From the NCBI RefSeq assembly GCF_027923385.1, contig NZ_BSEC01000001.1:3074001-3138000 (forward strand): a stretch of 64,000 bases of DNA. Direction: 5' to 3'. The stretch is from Methylocystis echinoides (GTDB lineage Bacteria; Pseudomonadota; Alphaproteobacteria; Rhizobiales; Beijerinckiaceae). The notes beneath the pieces were generated by a model that saw only the letters and a list, made by a program, of their open reading frames with translations, ran no database searches and was not told the origin of the DNA. The position numbers were made by a program, and so were the translations under genes. How positions within the stretch are numbered: position 1 is the first letter of the stretch; every line of letters starts with the position of its first letter. Below, piece by piece: positions 57,039 through 64,000 of this stretch.

Positions 57039-57902
57039 TTATTTCTCTTTTACGCCACCGCTCCAGATTTCGGCGTTGCGGTCTCCTCCACGAAAAACTC
57101 TGATACGTGTGCTTCGGGAATTGCGTGGATCGCTGATGTACGGATCACGGCGTCGGCCCTGATCGTCATCCTGTTGCGCCTGCGGCCCGGACGCGACCTC
57201 GGGAACCAGATCGCCGATATTCAATCGGCCGACTTTCTCCACGGCGGAATCGTTCGGGTTACGCAGGACAAGTGCGATGATTCCGCCGGAACCCTGAGCC
57301 AGATGAATTTTTTGGGCATCTTCCGTATTCACTTCGAGAGTCACTGACTTCACGACTTGCGCTGTCTCAGGTCGATCCTTGTTGATTTGATCGATGGCAA
57401 GAACTCTGATGTTTTGGAGAATTGTATCCGTGTAGGACTTGCTATCCTGCTTGAACGTCGTGGTCACGTCGACATGATCTCCGGGCATGATGAAGCCGCC
57501 TACGCCACGAACGTCGTCAACACGGACCGATACGGCTTTCATGTTTTCATTCAACGTCGCAGACAAGGAGGCCTTCTGGCCCGGGCGACTGAGATTCTGG
57601 TTCAGCAAGGGTGTGTTCTTGGCAATCTCCACCAGAGCGACACGCTGCATTCCCTCCGGCTTCATCGCGTCCGCGAGCGACGTGAAGGCGCCCACGGGGA
57701 TATCCGACTGTGTCCAGGGCCAATCGACTTCTCTGAGATTGTCCCTCGATATCGCCGCGCCATAGGGAATGTCGCGCGACGCGAAGACGATTTTGATTCC
57801 GCTTGTCTTGACCGGCGCGCGCAACGTCCGATGCACGAGGAATGCGGCGATAAGCCCCGCGATAATAGCCAGAACCAAAATCAACATCGTGGTTGGCTTC
57901 AA
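57039..57902 (-). CDS. cpaB: Flp pilus assembly protein CpaB
   Basis: Periplasmic Tad-system component (RcpC family) thought to sit with the secretin. The 287-residue product has an N-terminal anchor (TTMLILVLAIIAGLIAAFLV), a SAF domain (IKIVFASRDIPYGAAISRDN) and the CpaB domain (LNENMKAVSVRVDDVRGVGG then FIMPGDHVDVTTTF, and LEVNTEDAQKIHLAQGSGG). The C-terminal 50 residues are polar and vary within the family. It is part of the minus-strand series that begins with cpaC. Confidence 0.94.
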   Translation of the reverse strand: MKPTTMLILVLAIIAGLIAAFLVHRTLRAPVKTSGIKIVFASRDIPYGAAISRDNLREVDWPWTQSDIPVGAFTSLADAMKPEGMQRVALVEIAKNTPLLNQNLSRPGQKASLSATLNENMKAVSVRVDDVRGVGGFIMPGDHVDVTTTFKQDSKSYTDTILQNIRVLAIDQINKDRPETAQVVKSVTLEVNTEDAQKIHLAQGSGGIIALVLRNPNDSAVEKVGRLNIGDLVPEVASGPQAQQDDDQGRRRDPYISDPRNSRSTRIRVFRGGDRNAEIWSGGVKEK

Positions 57903-57955
57903 GACCCCTTACTCCTCCGTAACGGTCGCCCGCCCGTATCGAAAACCCATCATCT

Positions 57956-58171
57956 TCACGGGACAACCCACGCCAGAGCTGCAACTTCTTCGACGAGGAC
58001 GGCGACCGTGTAATTTTGAAACTCGGCGGCTTCTCCGGACAGAGTGAGCAAAACCAGATTATTTTCAACACTGTGAACACGGCCAGCGATTTTCTCGCCG
58101 CCCTTGAACCAGATGATCACATTCCTCTTGTCCTTCGCCGCTACTTCAAAAAATTCATTTAGCAAGGACAT
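57956..58171 (-). CDS. Small protein with Sm-like pattern
   Basis: A 71-residue protein. After a short helix (LLNEFFEVAAKDKRN) comes VIIWFKGGEKIAGRVHSVEN then NLVLLTLSG and YTVAVLVEEVAALAWV, a helix-plus-five-strand succession with a central G-x-x-I-x-G-x-V, like Hfq/Sm-type barrels. There is no signal peptide, so it is cytoplasmic, unlike its neighbours. The start is uncertain: ATG 58171 (MSLLNEF) or ATG 58219; neither has a strong ribosome site. It lies between cpaB and a lipoprotein gene in the pilus series. Confidence 0.6.
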   Translation of the reverse strand: MSLLNEFFEVAAKDKRNVIIWFKGGEKIAGRVHSVENNLVLLTLSGEAAEFQNYTVAVLVEEVAALAWVVP

Positions 58172-58325
58172 CAGATCTTCATCCCGCACATCAGAGGAGA
58201 TGTTCGTTGTATAGCACATTGAAAATCATATCGTTCGATCCCAACCTGTATCCTCGAGCTCGTCGCTCCTCATCGAAGTTCGCATTCTATGCTAACACCC
58301 AATGCACTCCAATTAATTATTGCCC

Positions 58326-58739
58326 TCATCTTATCTCAAATGTATTTACAGGCGGCGTCGTGCCGTTGTTGATCGGCGATCCATTCGTGGCGCCCTTGCC
58401 TGAATAATCGCAATTGTTTTTATTGTCCTTCGCAGAATCATTTGTGAAAGCAGAGCTGAAGCTCGAGGAATAAGCGCCAAGCTGATCGGCCGGTTTTTGT
58501 CCGATCCGATAACAGTCCATCGCGCGCGTGGCCTTGACCGGATCCATCGGAATATTTGTATCGGCCGATCGCGCCGGCCACGGATCAGGGATTTGAACCG
58601 CTGCATTGCTTCGCACGGCGTCACCGTGACTGAGATAGATGGAGTCGCTACGCGTCCAGTAATCGTTGGCGCATCCCGTCAGATTCGTGGAGAATGCTGT
58701 CACAAGAAGAGTTGCGAAGAGCTTTTGGAGGCGTCTCAC
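58326..58739 (-). CDS. Tad-locus lipoprotein of unknown function
   Basis: A 137-residue lipoprotein with a signal peptide and lipobox (TAFSTNLTGC). The mature part has RSDSIYLSHGDAVRSNAAVQ and IPDPWPARSADTNIP, a sequence type I recall just after cpaC in Tad loci of other Hyphomicrobiales, followed by a Ser/Asn-rich, Gly-rich tail with cysteines (NNCDYSG). It occupies the place where cpaD is often found but is shorter than CpaD and has no CpaD core that I can see. It overlaps the cpaC stop by four bases (ATGA). Confidence 0.75.
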   Translation of the reverse strand: MRRLQKLFATLLVTAFSTNLTGCANDYWTRSDSIYLSHGDAVRSNAAVQIPDPWPARSADTNIPMDPVKATRAMDCYRIGQKPADQLGAYSSSFSSAFTNDSAKDNKNNCDYSGKGATNGSPINNGTTPPVNTFEIR

Positions 58740-60337
58740 GGATTGTGGCCTCCTTGAAAGATCGCGCCGATGGAATCGAAAAAGCTTCCGCTCTGACCTG
58801 ACGGCGCGGATGGCGGCGGAGGTTCGACGACAGGCGCGCCGGGCGCCATGCCGCCCATCACCGACTGCTCGGCTCCCGATGGCTCGATATACGTCGGTTG
58901 GGTTTTGGGTATCTCCAGTTTACCGCCAATGACCGTGTCGAGATCATTACCGGAGAGCACGCTATCGAAAGGTGTTTTAAGCCGAGGATCCTTATTGCCC
59001 GGGGGCACAGGCCTAACGAGGTTTGGCGTTATCAACACCACAAGCTCCGTCTCCTCCTTCTGGAACTCCGTACTACGGAAGAGCGCGCCAAGAACGGGAA
59101 CCGAGCCGAGCCAAGGAACCTGATCGAGCGCGCGTCTGTCCTTCGTCTGAATAAGACCCGATATCGCAAAGGCCTGCCCCTCACGCAATTCGACCGTTGT
59201 GCGCGTGCGACGCGACACAATTGACGGAATAACGAACCCACTCACCTCTACGGAATTCGCGTAATCGAGGTCGCTCACCTCCGGCTCGATTCTCATACTG
59301 ATGATGCCCGTGCTCAGAACGGTTGGAACAAAGCGAAGCCGAACGCCATATTCCTTCCATTGAACGGTGATCACCGGCACGCCGCCGGCGCCGCCCGGCT
59401 GCACTACCGGCACCGGAAACTCGCCGCCAGCGAGGAACATGGCCTCCTCGCCTGAAAGCGCCACAAGGTTTGGCTCCGCCAATCGCCGCAGCACGCCCTG
59501 CGCTTCCATCGCGCTTACCACGACATCAAGCGAGGCTGTCCCCGTATTCACAAGCTGGGCGAGAATCGTTGCGGTCGGACTGGCCGACGTCACCAGGCCC
59601 AGAGCGTTACGCACAGCGCTCCCAATTGCCCCGTCCGGAACGACCGGGCCTCCGGGGCGCGTTGGCGACCCCCCCTGCAGACCATTCGAAAACAGCTGGC
59701 TCCTTTCAGTGTAGTTCCCAACCACTCCGGCGGCGCGATTGTTTACAATGCCTTGCCAGCGAATACCCAGTCCCCGCACAGCGCCCCGATTGACCTCCAC
59801 GAACCTGACCTGAACCATGACTTGCTGGTTCGGCTTGATGCGCATCGCATTGATGGCTCCCGGCACAGCCTGCATCACGCGGCTCGCCGTCGGCGCGTCG
59901 ACATCTCCCCCGTGGACGAGGACTTTGCCATCCACTTCCGAAACCTGGAGCCGAGGCGCGCCAAGCGCGTTGGTGTTCAGATCGGGTTTGACAGCGTTGG
60001 GCTTGACGATCACGTCAATCGCGCCGATCAACCCCTTGTTTTCGTTGTAGAGGAGGATATTCGTTTGGCCAGCTAGCTTACCGACCACGTTGAGTTGCCG
60101 ATCGCTGATCGGGATCACGTCGGCGATCTCGGGGTTACCGACGGTTACATCGCTGAACGGAACGTTTGTTTTGAGCTCTTTCGACTTGTTCTTCGTAATC
60201 GTGATGACCGGTGATCTCCCCTCTCGCGAAGGCGTCGCCGTGAATGTTTGTGCAGCAGCATTGGATGAGAAGGTATGGACTTCCGCAATCATGACGAGGA
60301 GCAGCAGAGCACGGAGAGGTCGAACGAAATCTCTCAT
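58736..60337 (-). CDS. cpaC: Tad pilus secretin CpaC (RcpA)
   Basis: Outer-membrane secretin for Flp pili, 533 residues. Signal peptide (residues 1-30), N-domain (ITKNKSKELKTNVPFSDVTV then GNPEIADVIPISDRQLNVVG), a BON-like segment (LVHGGDVDAPTASRVMQAV), then the secretin core (VMVQVRFVEVNRGAVRGLGI; ALSGEEAMFLAGGEFPVPV; YGVRLRFVPTVLSTGIISMR then IEPEVSDLD; RRTRTTVELREGQAFAISGL; PWLGSVPVLGALFRS; ELVVLITPNLVRPV). Start ATG 60337 has GAGG a few bases upstream. The C-terminus is Pro/Gly-rich. Confidence 0.96.
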   Translation of the reverse strand: MRDFVRPLRALLLLVMIAEVHTFSSNAAAQTFTATPSREGRSPVITITKNKSKELKTNVPFSDVTVGNPEIADVIPISDRQLNVVGKLAGQTNILLYNENKGLIGAIDVIVKPNAVKPDLNTNALGAPRLQVSEVDGKVLVHGGDVDAPTASRVMQAVPGAINAMRIKPNQQVMVQVRFVEVNRGAVRGLGIRWQGIVNNRAAGVVGNYTERSQLFSNGLQGGSPTRPGGPVVPDGAIGSAVRNALGLVTSASPTATILAQLVNTGTASLDVVVSAMEAQGVLRRLAEPNLVALSGEEAMFLAGGEFPVPVVQPGGAGGVPVITVQWKEYGVRLRFVPTVLSTGIISMRIEPEVSDLDYANSVEVSGFVIPSIVSRRTRTTVELREGQAFAISGLIQTKDRRALDQVPWLGSVPVLGALFRSTEFQKEETELVVLITPNLVRPVPPGNKDPRLKTPFDSVLSGNDLDTVIGGKLEIPKTQPTYIEPSGAEQSVMGGMAPGAPVVEPPPPSAPSGQSGSFFDSIGAIFQGGHNP

Positions 60338-60629
60338 TAAACCTCGACAAGGTCGCTCGTTGCTCAAAACTAACACCGCTGAGCGCCATATTTCATCTTA
60401 ACTTACGCTCCAAACAAGCCTCACCATAGTCAAGTTCACAAGATAGACAAGAAAAAAATAGCGCACTGCTGTCGCACCCTGCAGCCGACCTAAATCGTTG
60501 TTATTCGCCTAGGATCGAGATGGTGGAGCGCTGCTCCGAATGCTGACGAAACCAAGCAACAATATACTCAAGATCAAGCTATATGTTCTAGTAAGCTGCT
60601 ATGCTGAGCCGGACAAGCTGGCGCTCGGT

Positions 60630-60959
60630 TCACCATCCCCAATCGTAGTAAATGTAGTTTCGCGGCACGGCGCCATATCCAAGGGCTCCGTAATATGGCC
60701 GTTGAAGCGATGCCGCCACTGTATCCAACGCGGGCCCCGAAAATGCCCAGCTCAGGGGATCCGCGCCAGCGTTTTGATTATACAGTGACCTCTTGCCGTA
60801 GTAGCTGGATGGATATGAGTTTCCCGTTGCCACGTGAACTTGCGACCTGACTGGCGGAACGCGCCCGTTCTGGCTCCGGAGAGGCGAGGCGAGCGCTGTC
60901 GGCGCAGCCAGAGATGCGACACTCAAAGCAAGTAGAAGAGAATTTGCGAACTTCAGCAC
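60630..60959 (-). CDS. Small exported Tyr-rich protein
   Basis: A 109-residue protein with a signal peptide (SLLLALSVASLAAPTALA). The mature part is Tyr/Asn/Gly-rich (GNSYPSSYYGKRSLYNQNAG) and ends PRNYIYYDWGW. The likely start is GTG 60959 with AGGG about 8 bases upstream, since the frame above it does not look coding. It is a candidate surface protein made near the pilus genes; no known domain. Confidence 0.6.
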   Translation of the reverse strand: MLKFANSLLLALSVASLAAPTALASPLRSQNGRVPPVRSQVHVATGNSYPSSYYGKRSLYNQNAGADPLSWAFSGPALDTVAASLQRPYYGALGYGAVPRNYIYYDWGW

Positions 60960-61097
60960 GAAGCAGCCCTGTGACAGATAAAGGAGATGTGTGAGAATAT
61001 ACCAGCGTCCTTTCTGATTTTCCACCGAAACAGCCCAATTGACGCCAACTTCACATTCATGATGAAGACCTGCGTTTGATAGGGTCGGGTCCTCGTC

Positions 61098-62117
61098 ATG
61101 AACACGGAGCACTCGAACACACGGAATTGGATCGGTCGAGCGGCAGTGGGCGCCCTCCTTCTCTTTCCCCTATTCATGTGGCTTGCAAACGACCCACCCG
61201 TTCCTCCGAAGAGAGGCGACGACCGACGCGGACTCCATGTGAGCGCCGAGAAGTCAGAACATGCAAATTCTGCTGGGTCGATTCTGCTACATCTCCGAGC
61301 GAAGCGACCCGCTTCCGAGGAGCGCAGCAACCGGCAACCCGCGGTTACGCAGCCTTCGGAAGCGAAATCTTCAAAATGCGCGCTCAATCGCCTTCTGATT
61401 GCGGATGGGAATGTCCCCGTCTTTGAACAGCCAAGCGAAAGAGCTCGCCGGCTTCGGCTCCCATCCGGAGAACTGGAAATACTCGACCCACGAAACGATA
61501 TCGAGATCATCGACACGCGGGACGGTTGGGTTCAGCTGAAGGTAACGCCGCTATGGCCTGCTACCTCATCCGATCCCAGTGGTTGGATCCAGCAAAAATA
61601 TTTGCGCGCGGTCGCAACTGCCGACGAAACAGCCTGCCTGTTTTTGGATCCGACGAAATGGGAAAGCGTGCCGCCAACACGCGCAAAAGCAATGCGCGCG
61701 ACAGCACTCCGCCTCTTGAAGGAGGACAAGAGATGCAACCGAATTTTTTCGGGCGGTTTCCTCGGAGCAGGACAGAAATACTTTTTCGACTGCTACCCAA
61801 ACGATGGTGGGCGGACATTCAGCTACTGGTTTTCCATGCTCACTGAGGATCGTCCGTTGGGGACGAGCAGCAATGTCAGCGAAGGTAGCGCGGTCTCAAC
61901 ATGCGCAGGCGCCTTGGCTCGCCGTCTGCAGCAAGAACGCAAAGCCGAAGAAGGCAGGGATGGAACGTCAGCGTTCACGATTCTTGGTTATAAAATCGAT
62001 CGAACTGAAACTGTCTGGAGGATGGAAATATCGTTTGTCACGAGTGATTCAGTTCAGGCACGCTCTTATTGTCTCGTCGATCACAACGGACGCACCGACC
62101 TTACCCTCGCTCGGTGA
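61098..62117 (+). CDS. Membrane-anchored protein with SH3-like region, unknown function
   Basis: A 339-residue protein with a short cytoplasmic start, one membrane helix (AAVGALLLFPLFMWLA, about residues 15-31), a disordered linker, and a region (about 100-170) with VPVFEQPSERARRLRLPSGE and GWVQLKVTPLW...SGWIQQKYL, the layout of bacterial SH3 domains. The remaining 170 residues have several cysteines (CNRIFSGGFLGAGQKYFFDC) and no family I know. It runs opposite to the flanking pilus genes. Confidence 0.65.
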   Translation: MNTEHSNTRNWIGRAAVGALLLFPLFMWLANDPPVPPKRGDDRRGLHVSAEKSEHANSAGSILLHLRAKRPASEERSNRQPAVTQPSEAKSSKCALNRLLIADGNVPVFEQPSERARRLRLPSGELEILDPRNDIEIIDTRDGWVQLKVTPLWPATSSDPSGWIQQKYLRAVATADETACLFLDPTKWESVPPTRAKAMRATALRLLKEDKRCNRIFSGGFLGAGQKYFFDCYPNDGGRTFSYWFSMLTEDRPLGTSSNVSEGSAVSTCAGALARRLQQERKAEEGRDGTSAFTILGYKIDRTETVWRMEISFVTSDSVQARSYCLVDHNGRTDLTLAR

Positions 62118-62231
62118 ATTCAAGAGGGGACGACATCAAGAAGCTTCTCGGCTTGTTGTGAATGGGGACCGCGCCTGTCGGCTCATCGTCCCCATTCGAC
62201 CAGTCAGACCGATGAATATGGTCTCCTAAGT

Positions 62232-62411
62232 TCAGCCACCACCGCCGCCGCCAATTGTCGTCGCTGCGGTGCCCATTCTGGTGTTGATGTTGGTGCCGAG
62301 CGTTTGGAACGCGCCCATCGCCACCAATGCAATCAAAGCGACAAGGAGAGCATACTCAACCATAGAGGCTCCCGATGTGTTCTTGCGAAACCTTTGTAGA
62401 ATATTCGCCAT
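62232..62411 (-). CDS. flp: Flp/Fap type IVb pilin
   Basis: A 59-residue prepilin. The leader MANILQRFRKNTSG ends in Gly14, the prepilin peptidase site, followed by ASMVEYALLVALIALVAMGA with Glu5 and Tyr6 of the mature form, the hallmark of Flp pilins. The rest is AFQTLGTNINTRMGTAATTI and a tail of six glycines. GGAGAG precedes the ATG by four bases. Processed by CpaA, it would polymerise into adhesive Flp pili through the Tad machine. It is divergent from cpaA. Confidence 0.95.
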   Translation of the reverse strand: MANILQRFRKNTSGASMVEYALLVALIALVAMGAFQTLGTNINTRMGTAATTIGGGGGG

Positions 62412-62749
62412 GAGACTCTCCTTCTTCTCGGACTTGCGGCGTTACCCCCGCTGCGTCCATGAACTCTACCCACATCATTGTGTGAATTAATTTTACATTT
62501 TTCAAGATATCAGCAATTTTATTTTTGCTTTCATGTTATTTTTCGGCGTAACTCGATATTTAACAGCATGGTAAACGCTCAGACGGCGTCTCTTGGGGCG
62601 ACAGAGACCGGCGGCCCGGGCGAAGATGCGGAAAAGTGTAATGCTTCCAATAGCTTAGACGAGCCATGTGATTTCTTCCTGGGGGCGGTCTAAACAGGGT
62701 CAAAACCCCAACTTGAAAGCAAAAGAGACATGACTTTGGGATTTTTATA
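62412..62749. promoter_or_regulatory. Divergent pilin/cpaA intergenic region
   Basis: A 338-base A/T-rich region without a credible gene. It must carry the flp promoter (minus strand) and the cpaA promoter (plus strand). A/T runs lie at 62485-62535; no specific operator was recognised. Confidence 0.5.
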
Positions 62750-63250
62750 ATGGTTCTGCTCCTCCTTATATTTCCGCTTTGCTTAATCATTGCGGCGATA
62801 AGTGACTTGCTGACAATGACGATCCCAAACTGGCTATGCGCAACCTTGGCGTTGGTGTTTTTTGTAGTTGCTTCGTGTTTCGGCCTGCCTCAAAGCGTTA
62901 TTTTGATACACATTATTACAGCGATACTGATACTTTTCTTAGGATTTTCGATGTTTTATTTCGGCTGGCTGGGTGGAGGCGATGCTAAGCTTATTACGGC
63001 TGTTTCACTTTGGCTCGACGGGGGGAGCTTGTTACGCTTCTTCTTTACGATGGCGATCTGGGGAGGCATTCTTGCGCTCCTTTTTCTGTTTTTCAGGTCG
63101 GCTCGCCTGCCGGAGTTGCTGATGAAACGACCCTTCATCGCACGCCTTGCGGAGCCATCGGCCGGCATCCCTTACGGCGTCGCCATCGCGATTGGTGGAA
63201 TTCTGGCCTATCCGCACTCTGCTCTTTGGCAATTGGCAGGACGAATATAG
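62750..63250 (+). CDS. cpaA: Prepilin peptidase CpaA (TadV)
   Basis: Aspartic membrane protease of 166 residues with about six helices that cleaves the Flp prepilin leader. The two active-site Asp lie in AAISDLLTMTIPN and in the GxGD-type motif LGGGDAKLITAV. It lacks the N-terminal methylase domain of PilD, as expected for the CpaA/TadV type. It runs opposite to the pilin and to the TadD-like gene. Confidence 0.94.
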   Translation: MVLLLLIFPLCLIIAAISDLLTMTIPNWLCATLALVFFVVASCFGLPQSVILIHIITAILILFLGFSMFYFGWLGGGDAKLITAVSLWLDGGSLLRFFFTMAIWGGILALLFLFFRSARLPELLMKRPFIARLAEPSAGIPYGVAIAIGGILAYPHSALWQLAGRI

Positions 63251-63342
63251 AATCGTAATGCCGCCCTCTGCGGGACTTCGCCGAAATGACGGCGTCTCGC
63301 TGCGGTGTTTCGAGGAATGCAATCAATCACTGAAAGGCGGAT

Positions 63343-63867
63343 CTAGCGTGGCCAGCCCCAGATGTATGGGTCACCGCCCCAGTAATAATTCTGACCCGCG
63401 TTGAGCATGTTTATGTTGTTTTCGATCGTCGGATTTCCGGGATCCAGCTGGCGCGCCCGGCCAAGGAGTCTCGCCGCCTCCTTCATCCTCCCCCTCAGCA
63501 TGTAGGAATATCCGTGATTATTGAGATAGACCGCATTTTCGCCGATCAGCAGACGCACCTCCCTGTAAGCTCTCTCGGCAAGATCGAATCGGCCGAGTCG
63601 ATCATAGCTGCTTGCGAGCCCGAGCCATGCGGCGCTGTTGCGTGGATTTACTTCGACGGCTCGCCTGAAACTGAATTCAGCATTACCGAAGTTGCCTGCG
63701 ATAAATTGTGCATGCCCTAATCGCGCATCTTCATCGCCAAGATAGAATCTCGGGCCAGCCGGACGCTCCACGTAGGGCCATGGCTCACAGAAGGCGGCCG
63801 CAGGAAAGAGCCAAGCCAGACTCAGAAGGAGCGATGACGCCTTTGATCTCGTCTGCAACTTTGTCAT
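63343..63867 (-). CDS. TPR-repeat protein, TadD-like
   Basis: A 174-residue exported protein with a signal peptide (SSLLLSLAWLFPAAAFC) and about three TPR units (ARLGHAQFIAGNFGNAEFSF; AAWLGLASSYDRLGRFDLAE; VYLNNHGYSYMLRGRMKEAA). It follows tadC after only 7 bases, which matches the tadC-tadD order of Tad loci, where TadD is a TPR lipoprotein needed for pilus assembly. A Cys sits near the end of the signal peptide (AAAFC) and could be a lipobox. Ends in NYYWGGDPYIWGWPR. ATG 63867 has GAGAAG upstream. Confidence 0.8.
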   Translation of the reverse strand: MTKLQTRSKASSLLLSLAWLFPAAAFCEPWPYVERPAGPRFYLGDEDARLGHAQFIAGNFGNAEFSFRRAVEVNPRNSAAWLGLASSYDRLGRFDLAERAYREVRLLIGENAVYLNNHGYSYMLRGRMKEAARLLGRARQLDPGNPTIENNINMLNAGQNYYWGGDPYIWGWPR

Positions 63868-63874
63868 CAGCTTC

Positions 63875-64000
63875 TCATTTCTGCAGCGCCATCGCCTTGA
63901 TGACAACGGGCGTCATTATCGCGATCAAAATGACAGGAAAGATGAAAATCCCGAGCGGAACAAGCATTTTAACAGGAAGCTTATTGGCTTCTTCTTCCGC
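63875..64000 (-). CDS. Tad pilus inner-membrane protein TadC, C-terminal end (runs off right edge)
   Basis: The last 41 codons of a gene that enters from the right. The translated end, AEEEANKLPVKMLVPLGIFI then FPVILIAIMTPVVIKAMALQ, is the final helix of the T2SS-F-type platform proteins, and RAEEEANKLP-type sequence is typical of TadC. It is followed at once by the TadD-like gene, supporting the call. The rest (and presumably tadB, cpaF and cpaE) lies beyond the window. Confidence 0.85.
   Translation of the reverse strand, partial: AEEEANKLPVKMLVPLGIFIFPVILIAIMTPVVIKAMALQK

Overview
This is a high-GC alphaproteobacterial chromosome segment. I would place it in the Hyphomicrobiales (Rhizobiales), possibly a Methylocystis/Methylosinus-type or related Beijerinckiaceae/Methylocystaceae genome. 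The lineage guess rests on gene order, the FtsZ C-terminal peptide, the type A RNase P RNA and general protein character; no database search was made. Almost all of the window is core chromosome, with no integrase, transposase, prophage, CRISPR array or tRNA gene seen.

Layout. 0-8 kb: end of pepN, a PAS sensor kinase of PleC/DivJ type, a HAMP sensor kinase and its OmpR-type regulator split by an oppositely oriented small secreted-protein gene, and a DegP/Do protease. 8.5-10.2 kb: an unrecognised 558-aa protein with a Ser-Pro repeat. 10.4-12 kb: purE-purK. 12.6-19 kb: a MerR/B12-binding CarH-like regulator, a LysR regulator, and a divergent tripartite efflux operon (MFS pump, outer-membrane lipoprotein, HlyD-type adaptor). 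19.3-44.3 kb: recN, bamD, lpxC and then the division and cell wall (dcw) cluster. Read in its own direction on the minus strand the cluster is rsmH-ftsL-ftsI-murE-murF-mraY-murD-ftsW-murG-murC-murB-[GT-C-like membrane protein]-ddl-ftsQ-ftsA-ftsZ-lpxC-bamD-recN. An esterase gene sits on the plus strand between recN and bamD. 44.6-45 kb: the RNase P RNA gene. 45-55 kb: small secreted and membrane proteins, priA, a UDP-glucuronate decarboxylase-like enzyme, a lone receiver-domain protein, and an operon of a CYTH-like protein with a two-gene ChrA transporter. 55-64 kb: a lower-GC region with a HerA-type ATPase and a scattered Tad/Flp pilus locus (cpaB, an Sm-like small protein, a lipoprotein, cpaC, Flp pilin, cpaA, a TadD-like TPR protein and the end of tadC).

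How the genes work together. The dcw genes are packed with ATGA/TGATG overlaps from rsmH to murG, so peptidoglycan precursor synthesis and septum assembly are translationally linked. A strong terminator separates ftsZ from lpxC. The cluster departs from the usual plan in three ways: no mraZ lies ahead of rsmH, a glycosyltransferase-like gene sits between murB and ddl, and a GC-rich palindromic element lies between murC and murB. The same element family recurs at 5.64 kb and 45.6 kb. The pilus region carries the pilin, its peptidase, the secretin and the CpaB periplasmic protein, while the motor genes presumably lie beyond the right edge.

I did not find a clearly new multi-gene system. The best leads are the CarH-like regulator that lacks the second cobalt-ligand histidine, a cysteine-free BamD, the glycosyltransferase built into the dcw operon, the 119-156 bp palindromic elements, and the Sm-like and HerA genes inside the pilus region.
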